Under the pieces are notes generated by a model. The model searched no databases. It was given only the letters and a program-made list of their open reading frames with translations, and was not told the origin of the DNA. This document shows positions 1 to 5,734 of a DNA stretch of 7,321 nucleotides, piece by piece. Both the position numbers and the translations under genes were made by a program. Position 1 is the first letter of the stretch. Each line of letters opens with the position of its first letter. This DNA comes from Nitrospira sp. UBA2083 (lineage in GTDB: Bacteria > Nitrospirota > Nitrospiria > Nitrospirales > Nitrospiraceae), in contig DCZN01000065.1 of NCBI GenBank assembly GCA_002331625.1, positions 12,240 to 19,560 on the forward strand. Reading direction: 5' to 3'.

Positions 1-272
1 TTGATCGTGAAGGTCTCGTCATAGGTCAGGCCGCCACTATCGGTTACCCGCACAGCCACCGTATGGCTCGTCGCGCTCTCGTAGTTCAGCAGCGAACTAT
101 TGGCCACCGTGATCTGGCCGGTCGAACTGTTGATCGCAAACCGGCCTCCTGCACTATCCGTGAAACTATAGGTCTTCGTATCACCACTGTCGGGGTCCGT
201 CCCGCTCACGGTCCCCACCACGGTCCCGTTCGCCGCATTCTCCGCCACCGTGTTGGCCGACAGACTCAGGTC
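1..272 (-). repeat. Cadherin-like repeat, copy 2 of a near-identical pair (cut by window edge)
   Basis: This stretch encodes residues 799-888 of the large surface protein and matches the copy at 625-896. The 11 substitutions fall mostly in loops (for example TT to AN after AENA, and AN to SG after DPD), while the motifs DPD, RFAINSSTG, NYE and VTDSGGLTY are unchanged. The reading frame continues past position 1, so more repeats of this type probably follow. Confidence 0.9.
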
Positions 273-2666
273 CGTCGGGGCTTCGTTCACGCTCGTGACG
301 GTCACCGCAATGGCCTGGGTCGCAGTTCCTCCTTTACCATCAGATACTTGAACGGTTACATCGTAGACGTTGTTTCCCCCACTGTCGGTTGGCGATTCGT
401 AATTGGGAGCAGACACAAAGGACAGGGCTCCGGTTGCACTATTAATCGTGAATTTGGCCGCATCGGCACCACCGGCGATAGAATAGGTCAACGTTTGGCG
501 TGTATCGGTATCGGTGGCCGTCACCGTGGTTACGACCGTGGTATTTTCAGAGACCGTTACAGCAGTTGTCGCGCCACCGCCGTTGCTGGTAATCACGGGG
601 ACCGATTCATTGACGTCTGTCAGGTTGATGGTGAAGGTTTCGCTATAAGTCAGTCCTCCGCTGTCCGTCACTTTGACGATCACGGTGTGGCTCGTCGCAT
701 TCTCATAATTCAATAATGAGCCGTTCGCGACCGTGATGACACCTGTGCTGCTGTTGATGGCAAACCGTCCCCCAGCGTTGTCAGTGAAACTGTAGGTTTT
801 CGTATCGTTGGCGTCAGGATCGGTGCCGCTCACGGTCCCTACGACTGTTCCGGTTGTGGCATTCTCCGCCACGGTATTGGCTGAAAGGCTCAGGTCGGTT
901 GGTGCGTCGTTGACGCCACTGACATAGGCGGAGACATCATAGTTGGCACTCGTTCCTCCATCTCCATCGGTCAGGGCGAAGCGAATGGTAAACGACCCTT
1001 CGGCCGGTGAATTAGTGTTGATGTCTTCATACGTCACATTCTTGAGCAATGCCGTCACCGCAGTCGGGGTGGCGTTGCCGTTGAATGACACGACGAGATT
1101 GTTTCCGCCGGCGCCACCGGTCACTGTTCCGATATTCACTCCCCCATAGGTGACGGTGTTCCCGCTTACTCCAATCTCTCCTGTGCCAGTGCCTTGATTG
1201 CGAATGGAAAGGACATCTTCCGTCGGCTCAGCTCCGACAGGAATACTCACCGTTAACGTTCCCGTATCGAAGTTGGCACTGTCTGCATCGACCACGAGTG
1301 CATTGCCGCCTTGGTCGACTACCACTGCCCCCGCGCCCTCACTATAGGACAGGCGATCCCCGCTCAGATTACTGATGGTTGGAGCGTTGTTCGTTGGACC
1401 GGTCTCATAGCTCACCTGAACATTGTCAACGTAGAGCCGGTCACCGCCGCCGGTTCCAGTCACGATGAACTGAATTTTCGTATTGGCCGACATGTATCCC
1501 GAGAGGTCAAAACTCGCCGTCCCGCTGCCAGTGTTGGTGGAATTTGAGAAGACACCACTGCTCAATGTCCGATAGGTGGTGCCGCCGTCCGTGGACACAC
1601 GGAGTTCTAGCCGGTCGGCACCGCTCAAGCTGTTTGTGTAATTGAACGTCAGAGTTGCACTCGTCGCCCGACTCAAATCGACTCCGCGACTAATGGCGTT
1701 TCCGACCGTGTCGGTATCGATGCGCAACTGACCGGAATTGACACGCACGTCCCCACCGCTGGCTCCGCTTCCCCCCGCATCCGTTTCCGACCAGCTGGTG
1801 GACCAGGATTGCGTCCCGTTGTTATTGCTGTACGAGGTGCTTGAAAAGGTATCTTTCACGGTCTCTGTCGCCAACACATCCGCCCAATTCATTTGCGCAT
1901 CGTAACTGACGGCCAACGAGGTCTCGATAGCTCCTGTGCTGACCTCGAACTCCCAGTCGCCGCCAAGCGAGATGCTGCCGGTGAGATCGGTACTTGCCTG
2001 CACATCGGCTCCCGTCAGTTCAGCCAGCATATCCACCGCAGCTTGCCCCGCTTCCCCCTGCGCAAACTCACAGCCATAGACCAGAATATCGGCCTGTTCA
2101 GAGAGCGATTGTTGGATCGTGGCCAGCTCATCAGCATACTGTTCCGACATCGAATCGGCATTCAGCACTCCGGTACCGAGCTGGAGTTCACCAGCGCCGC
2201 CGTGTGAAATGACGTGAATCGCGTCGATCCCGGTTCGACCTGACAGGGCCTCGGCCATCTGCTCAACGCCATCCTGTCCGCCATCGAGCATGATGACTTC
2301 GACATACGAGTCCATGCCGTTGAGGAGAGCCTGGTAATTGGGGACGGTGGGATCGACGAAGACGACCTCAGTTCTGGATTCCCCTGGATTATAAGTGGTA
2401 ATCGCTTCCATGAGTTGCTGTGAATCACGCTGCCCTGCGGTCGGCCCCTCGGCGTCACTGTGAGACGAGACCGCCGCCTCTGCCTGTTCCTGTGCGACCT
2501 GTTCCGACGCCACTTCCGATGCCGTCGCCGCTGCCGCCGCATCGAACATCAGTCGCTGCTCAAGGGAAAGCAACGAATGTTTCAGACCAGACGACGGGGG
2601 CAACGGCTGTCGATCCTTCTGGGCCCCTGGGCCTGCCGCTTTCTTCTTTTTCGAAAATCCAAACAT
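1..2666 (-). CDS. Giant DUF4347/cadherin-repeat surface protein, N-terminal 888 residues (partial, runs off left edge)
   Basis: This reading frame stays open for 888 codons from an ATG at 2664-2666 to the window edge, so the C-terminus is missing. An AGGGG ribosome site (2676-2680) lies 9 nt upstream. Visible layout: basic N-terminus without a Sec signal (FGFSKKKK); LEPR-XLL-like motif SLEQRLMFDAAA (34-45); Ala/Gln/Glu-rich linker to about 98; DUF4347 domain (about 99-245) with HVISHGGAGELQLG and ILVYGCEFAQGEAG; Ser/Thr/Gly-rich jelly-roll-like domain (about 265-420); another beta-rich repeat (about 427-588); cadherin-like repeats at 589-688, 689-796 and 797 onward. The repeats carry Ca-binding-style motifs: AEN, DPD, NYE and VTDSGG. 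Proteins of this family are usually thousands of residues long, exported by type I secretion, and act in adhesion or biofilm; that role is inferred because the C-terminal secretion signal is outside the window. All plus-strand ORFs over this region are antisense shadows. Confidence 0.93.
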   Translation of the reverse strand, partial: MFGFSKKKKAAGPGAQKDRQPLPPSSGLKHSLLSLEQRLMFDAAAAATASEVASEQVAQEQAEAAVSSHSDAEGPTAGQRDSQQLMEAITTYNPGESRTEVVFVDPTVPNYQALLNGMDSYVEVIMLDGGQDGVEQMAEALSGRTGIDAIHVISHGGAGELQLGTGVLNADSMSEQYADELATIQQSLSEQADILVYGCEFAQGEAGQAAVDMLAELTGADVQASTDLTGSISLGGDWEFEVSTGAIETSLAVSYDAQMNWADVLATETVKDTFSSTSYSNNNGTQSWSTSWSETDAGGSGASGGDVRVNSGQLRIDTDTVGNAISRGVDLSRATSATLTFNYTNSLSGADRLELRVSTDGGTTYRTLSSGVFSNSTNTGSGTASFDLSGYMSANTKIQFIVTGTGGGDRLYVDNVQVSYETGPTNNAPTISNLSGDRLSYSEGAGAVVVDQGGNALVVDADSANFDTGTLTVSIPVGAEPTEDVLSIRNQGTGTGEIGVSGNTVTYGGVNIGTVTGGAGGNNLVVSFNGNATPTAVTALLKNVTYEDINTNSPAEGSFTIRFALTDGDGGTSANYDVSAYVSGVNDAPTDLSLSANTVAENATTGTVVGTVSGTDPDANDTKTYSFTDNAGGRFAINSSTGVITVANGSLLNYENATSHTVIVKVTDSGGLTYSETFTINLTDVNESVPVITSNGGGATTAVTVSENTTVVTTVTATDTDTRQTLTYSIAGGADAAKFTINSATGALSFVSAPNYESPTDSGGNNVYDVTVQVSDGKGGTATQAIAVTVTSVNEAPTDLSLSANTVAENAANGTVVGTVSGTDPDSGDTKTYSFTDSAGGRFAINSSTGQITVANSSLLNYESATSHTVAVRVTDSGGLTYDETFTI
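625..896 (-). repeat. Cadherin-like repeat, copy 1 of a near-identical pair
   Basis: This stretch encodes residues 591-680 of the large surface protein, starting at DLSLSANTVAEN and ending at the ETFTI strand. It aligns without gaps to the copy at 1-272, offset by exactly 624 nt (208 codons). By hand comparison 79 of 90 residues are identical. A different cadherin-like repeat (about residues 689-796) lies between the two copies, so the visible order is A-B-A. Confidence 0.9.
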
Positions 2667-2746
2667 AAACGTACACCCCTGGCCGACTTCTTATAAAAGT
2701 CCCAATCCTCCATCGGTCGATTCACAGAATCTCTAAAGGTATCTGG

Positions 2747-2777
2747 ATTGTATGTTACGAAAATTATTCTAGAACAA
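2747..2777 (-). promoter_or_regulatory. Weak sigma70-like promoter candidate for the surface-protein gene
   Basis: Read on the minus strand, TTGTTC (2772-2777) is followed after 19 nt by TACAAT (2747-2752), about 80 nt upstream of the start codon. The -10 hexamer is good, but the spacing is longer than the usual 16-18 nt and the -35 is poor, so this is only a candidate. The surrounding segment (about 2740-2790) is clearly more AT-rich than its neighbours, which fits a promoter region. Confidence 0.22.
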
Positions 2778-3244
2778 TCAGATAAGAAGAGACAGAACTG
2801 CTTCCACCCACCATCACCACCGCCAAAGAAGAACCTGCTGCCGGTTGAGTCATACCTTGCGCAGGAGCGGTGTCATGCTTCTGCCAACAGCGTCCTCGGT
2901 CGGATCAGTACACGCATCCGTTCTCCTCACAGCAATCATGATGCGATCTCGTCAAAGCCGACCCCCTTCCACCAGCGTTCTTCTTGATAGACGCATCTGT
3001 TGCGACACAGTACAATGACAAAACTTTTCTTCGGCATGTGTCATCAACCGGTATCGTGGGCACTCAGGAAGATGGATTGATCAACTATGCTCTGGGCCTC
3101 ATCGCCTCACGGCGCATAGGACCATTGAAGCCAAGACACCTGACAGTTATGTGGCCATCGGTGACAGCGAAATCGTAGGCGCCGGTAAGACACATTCCGA
3201 GAGCAAGGGCCGCCGGCTTGGTACAAGTTGCGAGGGAATTGACG

Positions 3245-3280
3245 ATTCAGAAGGCAATCCCTTTCAGTCGCTTTCTGAAT
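3245..3280. repeat. 10-bp inverted repeat (hairpin) upstream of the rhodanese gene
   Basis: ATTCAGAAGG (3245-3254) can pair with CTTTCTGAAT (3271-3280), giving ten pairs with one G-U and a 16-nt loop. It lies 33 nt upstream of the rhodanese start codon and leaves the ribosome site free. It could be a hairpin in the 5' untranslated RNA or an operator dyad. The downstream side is not followed by a T run, so it does not look like a terminator. Confidence 0.45.
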
Positions 3281-3313
3281 TTGCTCCAAATAACCACGAT
3301 GGGAGAGTCTCTC

Positions 3314-3772
3314 ATGAAGGTCGCAATCATATCGTCCCTGACTGTCGTCATTGGTGCGTCGCTGTTTATATCTTCTCCGGCTCTGGCGCAGGGTCTTCCT
3401 TCTGTTGTGAAACAAAAAGTGGAAGCTGCCCAGAAGCATGTAAAGACGATCGGCCTGGAAGATTATCGCAAGATCGTCGAGAATCCTGGTACGACCGTAA
3501 TTATCGATGTGCGTGAGCCGCAGGAATTTGCGGCCGGGCATGTGCCGGGGGCGATCAATATTCCCCGCGGCGTGATCGAATTTAAAATTTGGAGCCAACT
3601 CAGCTCGTCCGCCGGCACCGAACTGGATCGGCCACTCATCCTTCAATGTCAAAGCGGAAACCGCGCCTCATTAGCTGCACAGTCGCTTCAAGAGCTTGGT
3701 TTCACGCAGACGACTGCCGTCGTCATGAGTCTCGATGACTGGCAGAAAGCCGGACATCCGTTTGCCAAGTAA
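3314..3772 (+). CDS. Exported single-domain rhodanese (sulfurtransferase-like)
   Basis: The product is 152 residues. A Sec signal peptide is clear: MK, a hydrophobic stretch (about 3-22), then SPALAQ, with likely cleavage after Ala25, so the protein should act in the periplasm. A short linker leads to one rhodanese domain (about 45-150) with IIDVREPQEFAAGHVPGAINIP and the active-site loop CQSGNR (112-117), Cys112 being the predicted persulfide nucleophile. Family members transfer sulfane sulfur to thiol or cyanide acceptors; the physiological substrate is unknown. The usual C-terminal Gly-Gly turn before the Trp is replaced by MSLDDW (138-143). ATG 3314 is chosen because GGGAGA (3301-3306) sits 7 nt upstream and the signal peptide starts there; an in-frame TTG at 3218 would add 32 unlikely residues. 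The next gene starts 31 nt downstream, suggesting co-transcription. Confidence 0.92.
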   Translation: MKVAIISSLTVVIGASLFISSPALAQGLPSVVKQKVEAAQKHVKTIGLEDYRKIVENPGTTVIIDVREPQEFAAGHVPGAINIPRGVIEFKIWSQLSSSAGTELDRPLILQCQSGNRASLAAQSLQELGFTQTTAVVMSLDDWQKAGHPFAK

Positions 3773-3803
3773 TTGTGTGCCTGTCGACATGAGGGAGAAC
3801 ACC

Positions 3804-4106
3804 ATGGCCGTCGATACGACTCTCCGCGTCATTGCCCGTGTAAAAGCGAGACCCGACTATGTGGCGCAAGTTCGAGATGTGCTTCGTGCTCTGGTTGACG
3901 CCACTCGCCAAGAACCGGGATGTCTCAGTTACGAGCTGCTGCAAAACAACTCCGACCCAACTGAGTTTGTGTTCGTGGAACGGTGGGCCAATGCTCCAGC
4001 CGAGCAAGCCCATTTTGTCACACCCCATCTCCTCTCAGCGATCCAGCAGTTGGTAGGGCTCTTGGCCTCTGAGCCACAGATCAGTCGATATCATGTCGTC
4101 AAATGA
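3804..4106 (+). CDS. ABM-domain protein, putative quinol-type monooxygenase (YgiN-like)
   Basis: The product is 100 residues, a normal length for a single antibiotic-biosynthesis-monooxygenase (ABM) domain. The family pattern is visible: an initial strand (TTLRVIARVKARPDYV), a helix ending RQEPGCLSYEL (35-45), a strand EFVFVERWAN (54-63), and AHFVTPHL (69-76). Such proteins form dimeric alpha+beta barrels; some oxidise quinols or polyketide-like aromatics without cofactor, but many have no known substrate, so the function here is open. No signal peptide is seen, so it is probably cytoplasmic. ATG 3804 has a GAGGGAGAA ribosome site at 3791-3799; the upstream in-frame ATG at 3789 would overlap that site. 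It lies 31 nt after the rhodanese gene and probably shares its transcript. Its stop codon forms the first bases of the inverted repeat at 4104-4170. Confidence 0.88.
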   Translation: MAVDTTLRVIARVKARPDYVAQVRDVLRALVDATRQEPGCLSYELLQNNSDPTEFVFVERWANAPAEQAHFVTPHLLSAIQQLVGLLASEPQISRYHVVK

Positions 4107-4170
4107 GCAAACGATCCCTGGTGGGTCACCGAACCCCAGAGCGTGTTGCATGATGATGCGTGTTTGCTCA
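4104..4170 (+). other. 67-nt inverted-repeat segment that can fold as a three-way junction
   Basis: TGAGCAAAC (4104-4112, starting at the stop codon of the ABM gene) is a perfect 9-bp complement of GTTTGCTCA (4162-4170). Between the arms, CTGG..GGT (4118-4126) can pair with ACCCCAG (4133-4139) with a 2-nt bulge, and GCAT (4148-4151) with ATGC (4156-4159) around GATG. Together they make an outer stem with two inner hairpins. There is no T run after 4170, so it is not a standard intrinsic terminator. Possible roles are 3'-end protection or processing of the rhodanese/ABM mRNA, a small RNA, or a short mobile palindrome. The core motifs of an integron attC site are not met. Confidence 0.4.
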
Positions 4171-4234
4171 GCAGTCATAGCGCACATCGGCTGCACCTCG
4201 GGCGACCCGTGATGATGAGACGCGAGGGCGATTC

Positions 4235-5230
4235 ATGACTCCTGTGACACCGGATACGGAACTGACGCTCGTGTTTCAGAATCAGCGAGCGGTGGTGTCT
4301 CCCTGGGGTGCGTCATTGCGCCGGTACCTGTGCCTGGATACAGACGGACGGGAGATCGATATTGTCTGGGGCTATTCAGGTGGCGGTGGAAAACGGGGCG
4401 GACAAGGCGACGTGTTGATTCCGTTCGCCGGACGGATCGGCCATGGGCGGTATTCGTTCGATGGACAGGCATTCCAACTGGAATGCAACGACAAGGAAGG
4501 GCCGAATGCCATCCATGGGTTCGTCCGCAGCCTGCCGTGGCAGGTTCAAGAGGTTGATGCGACCCATGTGACCTTCGCGGTCCGTCTCAGTGCTGCAACC
4601 TATGCGAACCGCGGCTACCCATTTTCTCTCGACGTGGCCGTGACCTACCAGCTGGATCGCCAGGGCTTGTCGTGTGTCTTTCTCGTGCGGAACGTTGGAG
4701 ATCATCCCGCACCGATAGGGGTCGGATTCCATCCCTACTTCACCGTCGGGACCACCATGATCGACGAAGCGGAGGTGCGGATTCCCGCTGCTGGCTACTT
4801 GGAGTTCAATGAACAACTCGTACCGACGGGAAAGATCTGCAGTGTGACCGGTACCCCGTGGGACTACCGCCGGTTCCGTACGATTGCACAGCAACGCTTC
4901 AACCACTGCTATGTGAATGTGGAGCGTGACCCTCAGGGGATCGCCACCGCGACCCTACGCCATCCCACAAGTGGTCGGATCATAGACGTCGTGATGGATT
5001 CCGCGTTTTCCGCCCTGGTGGTCTATACCGGCGATGCCATCGCAGATGCGCCCCGGGCTGCATTCGCCATCGAGCCGATGACCTGTGCGAGCGATGCGTT
5101 CAACCATCCGGAATGGGGACTGAAAAGGCTGGTACCCGGCGAGACCTTCTCCGGCAGCTATGCTATACAGCATCGCACCATGGAGAGGAACGACTCGATC
5201 ACGGCTCCAACCGGAAAACGATTCGAATAG
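4235..5230 (+). CDS. Aldose 1-epimerase family protein (mutarotase)
   Basis: The product is 331 residues, close to the usual length of the galactose mutarotase family, which interconverts alpha and beta anomers of aldoses. Family landmarks are in order: LIPFAGRIGHGRYSFDG (61-77) for the PxxNRI..G.f..G motif, NAIHGFVR (91-98) with active-site His94, GVGFHPYF (162-169) with the acid His166, FNHCYVN (222-228), and FAIEPMTCASDAFN (277-290) with the catalytic base Glu280. No signal peptide or membrane segment is seen, so it should be cytoplasmic. ATG 4235 has GAGGG at 4224-4228, 6 nt upstream. No galactose or other sugar-utilisation genes are visible nearby, so the natural substrate could be another aldose or a phosphosugar. 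The family call is firm and the substrate unknown. The gene ends 28 nt before the convergent HicB-like gene, without an obvious terminator between them. Confidence 0.93.
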   Translation: MTPVTPDTELTLVFQNQRAVVSPWGASLRRYLCLDTDGREIDIVWGYSGGGGKRGGQGDVLIPFAGRIGHGRYSFDGQAFQLECNDKEGPNAIHGFVRSLPWQVQEVDATHVTFAVRLSAATYANRGYPFSLDVAVTYQLDRQGLSCVFLVRNVGDHPAPIGVGFHPYFTVGTTMIDEAEVRIPAAGYLEFNEQLVPTGKICSVTGTPWDYRRFRTIAQQRFNHCYVNVERDPQGIATATLRHPTSGRIIDVVMDSAFSALVVYTGDAIADAPRAAFAIEPMTCASDAFNHPEWGLKRLVPGETFSGSYAIQHRTMERNDSITAPTGKRFE

Positions 5231-5258
5231 AGGCAGGTAGAACTTAACGAAGTCTCGC

Positions 5259-5627
5259 TTAGGCAGCTTTGCGGATCGTGGCGGATCCCCCGCTGATGAG
5301 TTCGTTGCAGATTTGGACAAGCTTAAACTGCACTTCGTCGAAGGAGTCCCCTTGCGCCGCGTAGGTGGGATAGCCATGCAGATGGCCACGCCACTTGCCG
5401 TGCTCTTGTGAGAGCACGTACCGTGGTGCCTCCAGGTTGAAACCTCCGGAATCCGGTCGTTCGATCCGAGGAAGCTCCCGAACATTCTTGGCGACCTCTT
5501 GGGTCTGTTGAACCTTGAACTGAAGCTCATCGAACGAGGCCGCCTGTATCGCACCCTCAGGAGAGACTTCCGGGTGGCCATGCCACTTGCCCTGGTCTTG
5601 CCACATGATCCACTTCGGTCGTTCCAT
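5259..5627 (-). CDS. Small protein of two tandem HicB-like half-domains, no HicA partner
   Basis: The product is 122 residues. It contains two gap-free repeats, residues 5-42 and 69-106, identical at 17 of 38 positions and sharing the pattern GKWxGH..P....Q..SFDE.QFK. The second copy (QEHGKWRGHLHGYPTYAAQG then DSFDE) resembles the antiparallel strands and following helix of HicB antitoxins, whose pattern is roughly GxWxxxxPxLxGxxxxGdsxeEA. A charged linker (43-68) joins them. No helix-turn-helix and no neighbouring HicA toxin is seen, so antitoxin activity is not supported; a protein-binding or regulatory role is a guess. The ATG at 5625-5627 is preferred because the repeat unit begins directly after it and an extended -10 sits 7 nt upstream. 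ATG 5672 or TTG 5705 would add residues of unlike composition. No Shine-Dalgarno site precedes 5627. Confidence 0.72.
   Translation of the reverse strand: MERPKWIMWQDQGKWHGHPEVSPEGAIQAASFDELQFKVQQTQEVAKNVRELPRIERPDSGGFNLEAPRYVLSQEHGKWRGHLHGYPTYAAQGDSFDEVQFKLVQICNELISGGSATIRKAA
5310..5423 (-). repeat. HicB-like internal repeat, copy 2
   Basis: This encodes residues 69-106 of the small protein, with core QEHGKWRGH and DSFDEVQFK. It is the copy closer to the HicB consensus because it keeps the QGDSFDE turn, where copy 1 has QAASFDE. Confidence 0.75.
5502..5615 (-). repeat. HicB-like internal repeat, copy 1
   Basis: This encodes residues 5-42 of the small protein, with core QDQGKWHGH and SFDELQFK. 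It pairs without gaps with the copy at 5310-5423, offset by 192 nt. Identity at the protein level is 17 of 38 by hand comparison, so this is an old duplication rather than a recent one. Confidence 0.75.
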
Positions 5628-5634
5628 TTCTGGA

Positions 5635-5643
5635 AGTATAGCA
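5635..5643 (-). promoter_or_regulatory. Extended -10 promoter element, probably giving a leaderless mRNA
   Basis: On the minus strand the bases read TGCTATACT, a match to the extended -10 pattern TGnTATAAT with one change. The -10 hexamer ends 7 nt before the ATG at 5627, so transcription would begin at or within a base or two of the start codon. No good -35 is visible at 17 nt (CTGGTC), which is tolerated when the extended -10 is present. The lack of a ribosome site before 5627 fits a leaderless transcript. Confidence 0.4.
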
Positions 5644-5734
5644 GACCATCCCGATAGGACCAGCAATTTCATAAATTTGCGGATACTCGGCTCTCCCTTG
5701 ACCAATCGACCTTCTTAAGCCCCTTACGGATGAT

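Larger units (their letters stand above)
2667..3313. other. Intergenic stretch between divergent genes, no convincing gene
   Basis: This 647-bp gap separates the leftward surface-protein gene from the rightward rhodanese gene. Its left part carries that gene's ribosome site and an AT-rich probable promoter zone. A C-rich run of CCACC/ATCACC units lies at about 2804-2823, giving G-rich sequence on the minus strand. The right end holds a 10-bp hairpin (3245-3280) and the rhodanese ribosome site. Short open frames exist (for example 2748-2987, and a TTG-initiated one at 2984-3178). They lack a good ribosome site and show low-complexity or unrecognisable translations, so I treat the stretch as non-coding. 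A decayed gene remnant cannot be excluded. Confidence 0.6.

Noticed and set aside
2162..2542. Minus-strand 126-residue open frame, Arg-rich at its start
   Set aside because: It overlaps the DUF4347 region in a different frame on the same strand; the main frame carries clear domain motifs.
63..2668. Plus-strand open frames over the left third (63-716, 943-1149, 1311-1547, 1893-2207, 2420-2668)
   Set aside because: They are antisense to the continuous 888-codon frame of the surface protein, have no recognisable domains, and show compositions typical of complemented Ser/Thr/Gly/Asp-rich coding DNA.
2804..2823. G-quadruplex on the minus strand
   Set aside because: The G runs are mostly only two long, so any quadruplex would be weak; simple C-rich bias explains it.
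2984..3178. TTG-initiated 64-residue open frame
   Set aside because: It has no good ribosome site, no recognisable motif and a rare start codon. A remnant of a lost gene is possible but unsupported.
3239..3244. TTGACG as a -35 box for the rhodanese operon
   Set aside because: No acceptable -10 hexamer lies 16-18 nt downstream; that position falls in the hairpin loop.
3107..3652. Minus-strand 181-residue open frame opposite the rhodanese
   Set aside because: It is a shadow of the rhodanese gene, which has a signal peptide and active-site loop; the antisense translation has no domain features.
4104..4170. Integron attC site
   Set aside because: The outer arms do not fit the RYYYAAC and GTTRRRY core patterns, and no cassette array or integrase is present.
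4376..4906. Minus-strand 176-residue open frame inside the mutarotase gene
   Set aside because: It is antisense to a gene with all catalytic motifs of aldose 1-epimerase in place.
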